A DNA stretch of 64,000 nt, taken from the NCBI GenBank assembly GCA_012931725.1, contig CM022946.1:73212269-73276268 (forward strand), read 5' to 3'. Below are positions 34,192-44,179 of the stretch, piece by piece. The stretch is from Litsea cubeba (lineage: Eukaryota > Streptophyta > Magnoliopsida > Laurales > Lauraceae). A model generated the notes under the pieces. It was not told where the DNA came from. It saw only the letters and a program-made list of their open reading frames with translations, and searched no databases. The position numbers and the translations under genes are program-made. How positions within the stretch are numbered: the first letter of the stretch is position 1; every line of letters starts with the position of its first letter.

Positions 34192-34433
34192 GCGCAGGGT
34201 TATCCTAGCTTCGGAAATAAAAATCGGCAAAGGAATGACTTCGCCCTCTCCAGCTAGGTAGAAAAATATCCATTCGTGCAGTAAGCGCATCTCGGCCCTC
34301 GTGCCAGATAGCCAGCACGGCTCCTGGTGAAGAGCCAGAGGGATCTCCATTCGTGCGGTAAGTGCATCTCGGCCCTCGTACCAGATAGCCAGCACGGCCC
34401 CTGGTGAAGAGCAAGAGGGATCTCCATTCGTGC
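34192..34433. repeat. 77 bp tandem repeat at the 3' end of element B
   Basis: The motif tccattcgtgc occurs at 34269, 34346 and 34423, exactly 77 bases apart. Units include ctcggccctcgt-ccagatagccagcacgg. Slightly more than two copies remain before the junction with the D2 fragment. It stands in the same place relative to integrase as the 77 bp array of A. Confidence 0.88.
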
Positions 34434-34442
34434 CAACCTGCC

Positions 34443-34450
34443 ATAAATAG
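34443..34450 (+). promoter_or_regulatory. TATA box of the D2 LTR fragment
   Basis: ataaatag in gccataaataggc, identical in context to the TATA box of the D LTRs. Confidence 0.6.
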
Positions 34451-35238
34451 GCAATGCTACTTCCAAAAAATCAAATCTTGTCAGAATCAAACAAAAACTG
34501 CAAGATCCTTCAAGACAGCCAAAAGAGGAGTACACAAGAAGTTTCGGGCCATTTCAAAATCATTTGGCCTAACTTCGCTTCTCCGGCAGCTGAAAAGGAG
34601 CTCCCGGCGGCGAAAGCATCGGAGACACCAAATTTTCGGTCAGAGCCGATGGATGGTCTCAAAATACATCCAAAAGGCTCCACGTCAAGTTCCGAGTCAA
34701 ACCGACAACGTTTGACCCTACATCAACCCTCGAACAGCTAAATCAGGCCTCTCAGCGGTGAAGCTCTCTGGGACCATGGTTTCCAAGACAGAGCCTATGG
34801 ATCATCTTAAAATGACTCCAATAGGTTCCCTGTCAAATTTTAAGTCAATCGGACATCGGTTGACCGCACATCAAGCCGTGAATCTTCATCGCGACAAAAG
34901 CAAGTCTACTGGTGATAGGACCCCAAACGGCTTCAAAACTCAAACAAAAGCCTATGGTTGGTCTTATTTATTGCTTAGCAGGCTTCACACCAAATTTCAG
35001 GTCATTCCGACATCGTTTGACCTAATTTCAGCTTCTGACGGAAAATCGGCAGCTCTGTGCGACAAAGTCTTCGGCTTTCTCAGAAAATTGGAAACTTTGC
35101 AAAATAAAATGCAAGGATTCTCATCAGGTTTTCTACAAGGAAATGAGGCCAATAAATGATTAAAAATGTCAAGGAAAAATACAGAAGAAAAAAGACTAAA
35201 AAAATAACAAAAACGGGACAAAAGGGGGGAAAACCCCC

Positions 35239-35263
35239 CCAGGGTCGCAGACTGCGACCCTGG
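35239..35263. repeat. Near-perfect palindrome in D2 U5
   Basis: A 12 bp stem, ccagggtcgcag with ctgcgaccctgg, has a single-base loop. The same stem with a 4-base loop is in D's right LTR at 62604-62631. Confidence 0.85.
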
Positions 35264-35647
35264 GGCCCGAGATTGTCAGGAGGGCCCCAGAAACCCCATT
35301 TTTCGCCTTTTTTTCGCGATTCGAAGCGTCCGGCCTCTGGTATTTTCCAAAATTTATACTTTTGAGACACTAAATCCTTTGACAACCGTCAAAAACATGG
35401 GTCAATCATCAAGAGTATCAAAATCAACATTAATCGCCAACCGGTCAACAAAAAAAAAGTGTGCTTTCTACCCGACCGATCGAGAAATCGACAGGACAGA
35501 TGGCACCGACCCGCTATTGGCAACCAACACCTGAAGTTACATGGTCATCCGATGTCGATCTACATGAAGATCCATCGATGATCATCGCCAGAAGAATCCC
35601 AAAAGACGTGGCACAGCCCGCGACTCTTCAACTGCTCGGCGACCACT

Positions 35648-37654
35648 TGAAATAAACTGCGATTCAGATCTGAATATTACTAGCGGAAGATATTCATGGC
35701 TAATTTGTAACATGACAGATTTAAAAAAAATCTGATTTGGGCAGCATAAATCAGCCATATAGATCGCATGAGAACTCCATGAATTCATGACCAACAAGTG
35801 TATAATTAAAGGAGAACGAAGAAGACTATTACCTCGAAGATTTGTAGACTTCAAATCTCTAAAAAAATAGATCCAAAGGCCCGAACTCAGACTTGCAATT
35901 AGCAAACAAGTTGCTGGAATTTTCTGCAGTAGTCTTGCCTTTGATCTTCTCCTCTATCTCACTTCGAAATCTGATTGGCTAAGATGGTGGGATCTTAATC
36001 TAGGAATTGAGAACTATTTTTCCAAGGAAAAATCTCAGACCTAAAGCTTTCTTCAATGAAGAAGAAAACCTCCAAAGGGCTGGATGTGTGGGATGGGTAT
36101 TTCCTAGTGTTGGGCGTCCAAAGGGGGGGAGGTTTCTTTTATAGAAACTTTGGGATAGCTTTCCCATAAACTTATCCTTCCTAATTCTCATGGATGTCCT
36201 AAAAGGAAACTATAATCTAAAGATTTATTTCCTTTAAGAAACACTCTCCAATTAGAAAAGGAAACTAAACGAACTTCCCATGCAATTAGTAATCCTAGTT
36301 GTACAACACTTACTAATTTTCAGTTCCTAATCCAACAAGGAAACTTTCTCATAGGAATACTAATCCAAAGAGGAGTCCAACCTTCCAAGTAGAGAGACCT
36401 ACTTAAAATTGGAAACCTTACCCATGGAAATCCTATTATGGACGTCCCTTATGATAATGCACACCATGGCCCACATACAATTTATCTAGAATTAAATTCA
36501 TGTATGCCATCAAAGGCCTATTTGAATTTAAACTCAAAATTATTTTTCCACTAAAATAATTCATCCAAATGTTATCTAAACATTATAGGAAACTATGCCA
36601 ATCTTGGTAAGTGACTAGAGAAGGGACCAAAAGACATATCTGCCATTGGCTCCCAAAATGACCAAAATGTCCATGCTAAACCCATAGCAACATAAAGACC
36701 ATTTTAACCTTAACTCATTCCACTAAAGAGTTATGGTTGAACTCCAAGGACAAATATATAATATAATAAGCTCGTCATAAAATGACGGTTGTCTTCGACC
36801 TACTAAGTGTAATGACCTGAATACCCCTCTATGTAGCATCCATAATCGAGTCAGGTTATCACATGTACTATCAACCTTCCCGATTACATCTAAACCTTAG
36901 AACTTCATATCCTTAACATAATCATCATTTAGATATCATTCTCTTGATCCAGGGAGCGACCCACAAGTTCAATATCCATATGGAACATCCATATACTAAG
37001 TTCTTAGATTTTGATGATTAATCGGATAATTCTAAGGGGACGATTATTCCATCATCAGATGGCATAGATTCTATATTGCATCTGCACGTCCCAACTAATT
37101 AAGTCCGAGTACCCAAAACACAGAGCTGTTGACCCATGAAAAGAATCTCACCCATAGTGAATTAAAGCACAAGAACTTGACTTCGTCAGTTCATCCACAA
37201 ATGCTCAAGATTAAGAGCACCAGTCATTCAGTAGCATGAGGTGACTTGATCTCTCTCTGTGATAGTACTATTTTAGAGATCACACCTACTATGGTCCTGT
37301 TCAATGCATTGCATATGCACTAATGAGATGAATCCGGGAAAGCCCTCCCATGACTTAGGTAAGTCACCCTGAATACAGGAGAGTCTCTCATTATAACTTA
37401 TACCAAGATAAAGTGCCCAGCTCCATCTCTCAGTTATGAACAAATATGATGTTTCCAGTGTCCATGAATTAGACCTATCTGTGTGTAGACACTACACACC
37501 TAATTCATTTACTAGAAACAATGGGCCTTACACAACCATACATATATACATGTTTAAGCATAAAAGAGTCATTCCATTAAATAACCAGTAAATATCCAGT
37601 AACAAAAGATGAGAGTGCAGCTAGTGGGCTTTAGGGCATACACCAATCCAAACA
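35648..37654 (-). repeat. copia-2 3' LTR (about 2.0 kb)
   Basis: The right end is ccaaaca (37654), just before the polypurine tract. The left end is the TG at 35648, where similarity to the D LTR stops. In element orientation it reads TGTTTGGATT...TTTATTTCA. It holds a minus-strand TATA box at 36137-36145. No second copy is in the window. Confidence 0.75.
36137..36145 (-). promoter_or_regulatory. TATA box of copia-2 LTR
   Basis: The minus strand reads ctataaaag followed by a purine/pyrimidine-rich leader (aaacctcccccc). Confidence 0.55.
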
Positions 37655-37668
37655 AACTCCCACTTGCA
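37655..37668 (-). other. copia-2 polypurine tract
   Basis: The minus strand reads caagtgggagtt immediately before the LTR TG. It nearly overlaps the pol stop codon (37669-37671), a common compact arrangement in copia elements. Confidence 0.8.
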
Positions 37669-40120
37669 CTAAAGATCACTGCTTCCTAACCTAACACCCA
37701 TAGACTCAACATGAGAAGTGAAGACTTTCTCTGTAAGAGTCTTTGTGAATGGGTCAGCTAAGTTATTTGCTGAAGCAATATGCTCCACCACTATCTCTCC
37801 ATCCTGAATGAATTCCCGGATCAAGTGGTACTTTCTCTGAATGTGCTTTCCTTTCTTGTGATTCCTGGGCTCTTTGCACTGTGCTACAGCACCAGTGTTA
37901 TCGCAGTACATGACAATCGGTTTATGCACTGCAGGAACAACTCCCAATTCCAACAGGAATTTTCTGAGCCACACTGCTTCCTTCGCAGCTTCCGATGCCG
38001 CCACATACTCTGCTTCCATGGTAGAATCAGCAGTACAGGATTGCTTGACACTTCTCCATGATATAGCCCCTCCTGACAGAGTAAGGACGTACCCTGAGGT
38101 AGACTTTCTGGCATCACTATCAAATTGGAAATCAGAGTCTGTATACGCCAATGGCGTTAGATCATCTGCTCGAAAGGTTAGCATATAATCTTTCATTCTC
38201 CGAAGATACTTGAATATATGCTTAACAGCTGTCCAATGCATAGGTCCAGGGTTTGACTGATATCTGCTAACCATGCCAACAGCAAAGCAAATATCTAGTT
38301 TAGTACATAACATAGCATACATGAGGCTTCCAACAGCGGATGCATATAGAACTCTCCTCATGCTCTCTATATCTTCAGATGTCTTTGGACATTGATCTCG
38401 AGACAGTGGTACTCCATGTCTAGAAGGTAGGAGGCCGTTCTTAGAGTCATGCATGTTAAACTTGACCAGTATCTTCTCAATATATGAAGATTGGGATAGG
38501 GCTAACATCTTATTCTTGCGATCACGTAAGAGCTTGATCCTTAAGATATAGCTAGCCTCACCCAAATCCTTCATCTGAAATTGAGAGGATAACCAAACCT
38601 TTGTGGATGACAATAAACCTACATTATTTCCTATGAGTAATATGTCATCTACATATAGAACAAAAAATGCAACTGCTTTTCCACTTTCTTTCTTATACAC
38701 ACATGGTTCATCAATGTTTTGATCAAAGCCAAAAGATTTGACTGCCTGATTAAACTTGATGTTCCATGCTCTAGATGCTTGCTTAAGTCCATAGATGGAC
38801 TTCTTAAGTTTACAAACCATGTTATCTTGGCCACTAGCAATGAAGCCCTCTGGTTGCATCATATAGATGCATTCGTCAAGACTTCCATTAAGAAAAGCTG
38901 TCTTGACATCCATCTGCCATACCTCGTAGTCATAGTGACATGCGATGGCCAAGAGAATCCTTATGGACTTAAGCATAGCCACTGGTGAAAAGGTTTCCTC
39001 ATAATTGATACCCTCTTTCTGAGTATATCCTTTCGCCACCAGTCTTGCTTTGAAGGTTTCCACCTTCCCATCCACTCCTCTCTTCCTCTTGTAGATCCAC
39101 TTGCACCCTATGGGTTTAATCCCTTCAGGTGCATCTACAAGTTCCCAGACTTGATTGGAATACAAAGAATCCATTTCAGATTTCATCGCTTGCTGCCACA
39201 TGTCAGCATCTATATCCATTACTGCTTCATCATAACTAGTACGATCCTTAACCAGATCCTCAGAGTCTGTCTTAAAAGACACTCCTAGATATTTTTCTGG
39301 CTGTCTAGAAATTCTCCCACTACGATGAGGCTCCGGAGTGTTCAAAGGAATATCTTGTTCATCTACTGTCTCAGGATCTGGTACAGATGTTATAGGAGAA
39401 CCCGAAAGAATCTCCTCAAAGGTTTCTTTACAACTAAGCTCTTGGTGCATCATACAATCATCCTCCAAGTACCTAGCATGAGTGCTGATGAGCACTTTTT
39501 GCTCCTTTGGATGATAAAAGATGCCACCTCTAGTTCCCTTAGGATACCCAATGAAGTAGCACATTTCTGATCTGGGTTCCAACTTGGTAGCTTTATCATT
39601 CAATACATAGGCTGGACAACCCCAAATGTGGATATGTCTTAAACTAGGTTTTCGACCTGTCCACATTTCTTGCGGTGTCCTAGGTACTGATTTAGAAGGT
39701 ACCAGATTTAAAATGTATTCTGCTGCTTCTAGGGCATATCCCCAAAAAGATATAGGTAGGGTTGCATGGCTCATCATGGACCTTACCATATCAAGAAGGG
39801 TACGGTTTCTTCTCTCTGCTACACCATTTTGCTGGGGTGTACCCGGTGCAGACAACTGAGACACAATCCCATGTTGTGTGAGGTACTCTTGAACTCACCC
39901 AGGAGGTACTCGCCACCTCGATCAGATCGAAGGGCTTTGATATGCTTCCCTAGTTGTAGCTCCGCCTCAGCCTTGAATTGTTTGAACTTATCAAATGCCT
40001 CAGACTTGCGTCGCATTAAGTATACATATCCATACCTAGAGTAATCATCGGTAAAGGTGATGTAATACTCATACCCTCCTCGAGTCGGTTTGTTCATAGG
40101 ACCACACACATCATATCTAT
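37669..40120 (-). pseudogene. pol: copia-2 pol: integrase (partial) - RT - RNase H
   Basis: A 731-residue frame (39864-37669) carries the integrase end (SAPGTPQQNGVAERRNRT), then RT with VWQMDVKTAFLNGSLDE (about 38900) and LYVDDILLIG (about 38650). RNase H follows with SCTADSTMEAEYVAASEA and MYCDNTGAVAQCKEP (about 37900). The preceding integrase core (DVCGPMNKPTRGG to KALRSDRGGEYL, 40120-39900) is in another frame because one base is missing near 39900. RT and RNase H motifs are complete, so decay is recent apart from the 5' truncation. Pol would copy copia RNA in cytoplasmic particles. Confidence 0.9.
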
Positions 40121-40402
40121 TGCTCTATGCTTATACTTCTTTTCTTGATTCCTTGGCTACTTTTAAATTGGTGGCCTATGTTGGATTCCGCATCTAAAAA
40201 AATGAGATGAGATTTTTTGGAAATTTTTAATTCTTTGAATTTATTTCCACCCTTTCTCTTTTAAAAAAAAAAAAACAAAAAATTAGATTTCTCAGTTTGA
40301 ATTCAAAATTGAGAAACCTTGATCCTTTCCTATCGTTCATCGTGCTTGCAGAAATGTTGAGCCTGTTCGACTAAGGTTTTGGGCCATCGTTTCTCTTCGA
40401 TG
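40121..40402 (+). mobile_element. D2: leader fragment in plus orientation
   Basis: This 282 bp is the reverse complement of D's own leader (near 60735-61030, with its last part matching 60345-60375). It reads ttgctctatgctta at the left and ends ttctcttcgatg at D's left LTR. With 34434-35647 it forms the second piece of one plus-strand D-family element. Element D inserted into this leader; the five bases 40398-40402 (cgatg) should be its target duplication. Confidence 0.8.
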
Positions 40403-40483
40403 TGATGGACCGCGCTCCTGCTCGGTTCCTACTGAGGTCGGCGGACGTGGGAGTCCGTCGGGTCCGACCCTTTCGTAACCCGC

Positions 40484-40507
40484 GGGGGGGGGGGGGGGGG
40501 GGGGGGG
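40484..40507 (+). repeat. Run of 24 G in the D 3' LTR
   Basis: An uninterrupted G24 where the right LTR has only G8 (61185-61192). It may be true homopolymer expansion or a sequencing artefact. It could fold as a G-quadruplex. Confidence 0.85.
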
Positions 40508-42922
40508 CAGGGGCGTGCATCAACATTTCTTTTTTTTGTGTGGGTGTGCCAGATTTTCTATTTTACTTGGAATTGCAAGTGGTGATCCGGAGATCAACCT
40601 TCGCAAGTAAAAAGGAAATCAACTTCTTTCAAGTTTTCCATTGCACATATATTTAAGAAAAGAGACATTTTCTTGGTTTGCCGTGAAAGGCGATTTTTTT
40701 GGCATTTATAGCCGATTTTGGCGTTTATAGATTTTCGCGTTTATAGCCGATTTACAATTCTTATCAATAATGAAAGACAAGAGTTGTGATTTTTGTCTCT
40801 TTTAAAAAAATACAAACTACAATGAAAAGCAAGAAAATGAGGATCTAACTTCTCAGGAGATTGTGGGGGACTCATTTAGATTGACGGTCGCAAGCCATAT
40901 GTGGGCTTCGCCATCATCCATGCAGATGAGAATAGAGGATGCTATTGATTCGCTTGGCTTGGCTATAACCTCAGGTTTTTAGAGGACAAAGACCAAAAGA
41001 AGGTCCTATGTCCAATAAAAAGCCGAGTAGACGGGCTGAAAAGCCACATCTTAGCCATTGGAGGCAGAAGGAAAAGGCAAGGACCTTGGGGGGGTACCCC
41101 TAAGGGACTTTTGTCACCTTGTAGCGGTGGCCGGTGTAGAACTTCCGCAGAGTTTTCTCTCTTTTCCTTCTCTGAATTTCTGTGCTTTGTCTGTGATTTT
41201 TTCTTCGATCTTTCTTCGATTTTTCTTCTTGGAGAGCTCTCCTATTTATAGCCTTTTAGGTGGCCATTTAGGAGGGTTTATGAGCCTTGATTTTCATAAA
41301 GCTACATAAAGGGAGGAGTTACAAAATTGAATTCTTTATTTTGTAACTCCTTTTTCTTGGCTTCTGATTGGCCGGAGGAGATTGAGGGCATTTAATCGCC
41401 TTTAATCGCCATGATGGGAGGAGTTTCATGGGTTAAATGCCATGAATCTCTTGACTTGTAACTCCCGGATGCTTGCTTCTAATTGGTCCATCCAAAGAAA
41501 TGGATTAATGACTGTAATAAAGTTAGTCAATTAATCACATTAAGTGGTCGCCGAGCATCTGAAGAGTCGCGGGCCGTGCCGCGTCTTTTGGGATTCTTCT
41601 GGTGATGATCATCGATGGATCTTCATGTAGATCGATATCAGATGACCATGTAATTTCAGGTGTTTGTTGCCAACAGCGGGTCGATGCCATCAGTCCTGTC
41701 GATTTCTTGATCGGTCGGGTAGAAAGCACACTTTTTTTGGTTGACCGGGTGGCAATCAATATTGTTTTCAATACTCTTGATGATTGACCCGTGTTTTGGA
41801 TGGATGTTAGAGGATTTAGTGTCTCAAAAGTATGAATTTTGGAAAGTACTAGAGGCTGGGCGCTTCGAATTGCGAGAAAACGGCGAAAACCGGGGTTTCC
41901 GGGGCCTTCCCGGCGACCCCGGGCTCCAAGGTCGCTGGCGACCCTGGGCCAGGGTCGCAGGGGCCTGTGACCCTGGGGGGGTTTTCCCCCCTTTGTGTCC
42001 CGTTTTGTGTCCATTTTTGCTGTTTTTCGATTCTTTTTTCTTCTGTATTTTTCCTTGACATTTTGACCATTTATTGGCCTGATTTCTTTGTAGGAAACCT
42101 GATGAGAATCCTTGCATTTTATTTTGCAAAGTTTCCAATTTCCTGAGAAAGCCGAAGACTTTGTCGCGCAGAGCTGCTGATTTTCCGTCAAAAGCTGAAA
42201 CTGGGTCAAACGAAGTTAGAATGACCTGAAATTTGGTGTCAAGCCTCCTGAGCAATAAATAAGACCAACCATAGGCTTTTGTTTGAGTTTTGAAGCCGTT
42301 TGGGGTCCTATCACCAGTAGACTTGCTTTTGTCGCGATGAAGATGTCGCGGTTTGATGTGCGGTCAACCGATGTCCGATTGACTTGAAATTTGACAGGGA
42401 ACCTATTGGAGTCATTTTAAGATGATCCATAGGCTCTGTCTTGGAAACCATGGTCCCGGAGAGCTTTGCCGCCGAGAGGCCTGATTTGGCTTCCGAGCGT
42501 CAAAATATGGTCAAATGTTGTCGAAATGACCTGAAATTTGACGTGTAGCCCTTTATAAGCATTTTGAAGCCGTTCGTGTGCTCTATTTGATGAGTAATGG
42601 CCTCGGTGGTTCTCGCCGCCGAGAGGCTTGATTTAGCTGTTCGAGGGTTGATGTAGGGTCAAACGTTGTCGGTTTGACTCGGAACTTGACGTGGAGCCTT
42701 TTGGAAGTATTTTGAGACCATCCATCGGCTCTGATCGAAGATTTGGTGTCTCCGATGCTTTTGCCTCCGAGAGCTCCTTTTTAGCTGTCGGAGAAGCGAA
42801 GTTAGGTCAAATGATTTTGAAATGGCCCGTAACTTCTTGTGTACTCCTCTTTTGGCTGTCTTGAATGATATTGCAGTTTTTGTTTGATTCTGACAAGATT
42901 TGATTTTTGGAAGTAGCATTGC

Positions 42923-42930
42923 CTATTTAT
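42923..42930 (-). promoter_or_regulatory. TATA box in the D 3' LTR
   Basis: The minus strand reads ataaatag in gccataaataggc. The same motif is in the right LTR and in D2. Confidence 0.6.
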
Positions 42931-43214
42931 GGCAGGTTGCGACTTCATGTAGCTCTTTGGATCTTGAAGAGGCAAAGTGATATTTTTGGTGTCAACAAAT
43001 GCCCCCTCGAGGTACAGCGACGAGTTGCTTAACTTTTGTAGTCGATGTGCCTCGAAGAGATTTTTGAAGGAGAGGCTGTGACTTGACCAAGAGTCTTTGA
43101 GCAGTCTTTCTTTTTGTTATTTGTAGCCTTTTGAGCTTCCAGGGGAATTTTATGGTAGTGAAAAGGATCACGTATCATCTCGAGGCAAAGTTTTGAAGAT
43201 GACTTCAGGGATGT

Positions 43215-43455
43215 GGATTTGGGTTTTGACCTTGTGACCTAACACGCTATATGTGGCAGGTTAGGGGGTCGGGTTTGGTTTTGATCGTGTGACCCAACAA
43301 GCTGTATGTGGAATGTTGGGGGATCAATTTTGGTTTTGATCTTGTGACCTAACAGGCTGTATGTGGCAAGTTAGGGGATCAAGTTTTGGTTTTTGGTTTT
43401 GGTCTTGTGACCCAACAAGCTGTATGTGGCAAGTTAGGGGACCAGGATTTGGTTT
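43215..43455. repeat. 55 bp tandem array in D U3
   Basis: Four units share gtgacc-aaca-gct-tatgtgg and a tttggttttgat-tt spacer. The motif gtgac starts at 43234, 43289, 43344 and 43407 (spacing 55, 55, 63). The right LTR shows the same array from about 63890 to the window edge. Confidence 0.88.
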
Positions 43456-44010
43456 GATTTTTGTGGAATGTCAATTTCAAGAATTTGGCTCAAATTGGTA
43501 TATGAGGCTGGATGGTTTGATTTTGGGAAGCTCATGGGGCTTGGAATTCTCTTTTGTATGGTCGAATCATTTCAAAAGAGGCATGGAACATTTTTGTATG
43601 CTCTTGGTAAGAGCGATTTCTCTTAGACTAAAAGCCCTAAAATTTTTTTTTTTTGTGTGCCTAGGTGGTCAAACCTGGCTCATATGGGCTAACCCATGGG
43701 ACCTTAAGCTTTTGAAATGGCTTAGATCTCATATGGTGTCATTTTTGTAAAGAATATCCAAAAATATCTCATTTGGATAGAGAATATCTAAGAATATCTT
43801 TACTTGGAGAGAATTTCTCATATTCCCTTTATTTTGGGATAGGATATCTCAAGATATCTTTCTATTGGGAAAGAATCCTTCATTGATCCTATCTTTTGGG
43901 AGAAAATCTCTCATTGATTTCTTTTTGGGAGAAAATCCTTCAAGATATCTTTCTTTTGGGAAAGAATCTTTCTAATCTCTTTCTTTTGGTAAGGTTACTA
44001 ATTAGTAACA

Positions 44011-44040
44011 CTTACCTCTTTCTTCTTTCCTTCTTTGGTT
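44011..44040 (-). other. Element D polypurine tract
   Basis: The minus strand reads aaagaaggaaagaagaaagagg up to the TGTTAC start of the 3' LTR. It is a long purine run at the position required for plus-strand priming. Confidence 0.72.
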
Positions 44041-44050
44041 TGCTCTCTTC

Positions 44051-44058
44051 TATAAAAG
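44051..44058 (+). promoter_or_regulatory. TATA box of the antisense PMD gene in element D
   Basis: tataaaag in ctcttctataaaagcaagg lies 40 bases inside the 3' LTR edge and 129 bases upstream of the antisense ATG. Any upstream promoter elements must lie in the polypurine region and in LTR U3, read from the opposite strand. Confidence 0.65.
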
Positions 44059-44179
44059 CAAGGAGGAGGTTGGATCTCTTGCTCTTATTACTTTCTTTTG
44101 CAATAATCTCAAGAGGGCTTCAAGACCAAGAGTCCTTCTTCTTCGAGATCTTCAAGACTTTTCTTCTTCTTCTCCATCA

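Larger units (their letters stand above)
24132..34433 (+). mobile_element. Element B: decayed Tat-clade Ty3/gypsy element, 3' truncated
   Basis: On the plus strand there is a 5' LTR (about 24132-24873), the same primer-binding site type as A, gag, protease, RT, two RNase H domains and integrase. A 77 bp tandem repeat then breaks off at about 34433. No 3' LTR, polypurine tract or antisense gene remains. Protein order and motifs match element A closely, but B carries many more stops and frameshifts. It is interrupted in integrase by a solo LTR (29682-33140), so B is the oldest element of this region. The exact first base of its LTR is uncertain by a few bases. Confidence 0.88.
34434..35647 (+). 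mobile_element. D2: partial LTR of a D-family element, opposite orientation to D
   Basis: This is an inverted, diverged copy of element D's LTR. It starts near cctgccataaatagg (D: 63590) and runs to gcgaccact (D: about 62210). All of U3 and the distal U5 are missing. It lacks a block of about 170 bp present between similar ccgagagg-ctgattt motifs in both D LTRs. A TATA box (34443-34450) and a palindromic hairpin (35239-35263) are kept. Short frames across it are not coding. Confidence 0.85.
35648..40120 (-). mobile_element. copia-2: Ty1/copia element inserted in D2, 5' half lost
   Basis: On the minus strand there is a 3' LTR (35648-37654), a polypurine tract and a long pol frame reading from integrase to RNase H. 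Sequence stops abruptly inside the integrase core at about 40120, where D2 leader sequence resumes. Gag, protease, the primer-binding site and the 5' LTR are missing. Since D2 pieces flank it on both sides in the same orientation, I infer insertion into the D2 LTR followed by a deletion at the 40120 junction. Confidence 0.85.
40403..44010 (-). repeat. Element D 3' LTR (3608 bp)
   Basis: The left boundary is tgatggaccgcg, the point where similarity to the right LTR begins. The right boundary is attagtaaca, next to the polypurine tract. Bases up to about 43360 align with 61106-64000 with scattered differences, a G-run expansion, and a 22 bp insertion near 41200. It contains a minus-strand TATA (42923-42930), a very long U5 and a 55 bp tandem array in U3. 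Confidence 0.85.

Noticed and set aside
41535..42255. Frames of 143-224 residues, repeated at 62201-62969
   Set aside because: They lie wholly in D LTR sequence and exist only because both LTRs are alike; no known domain.
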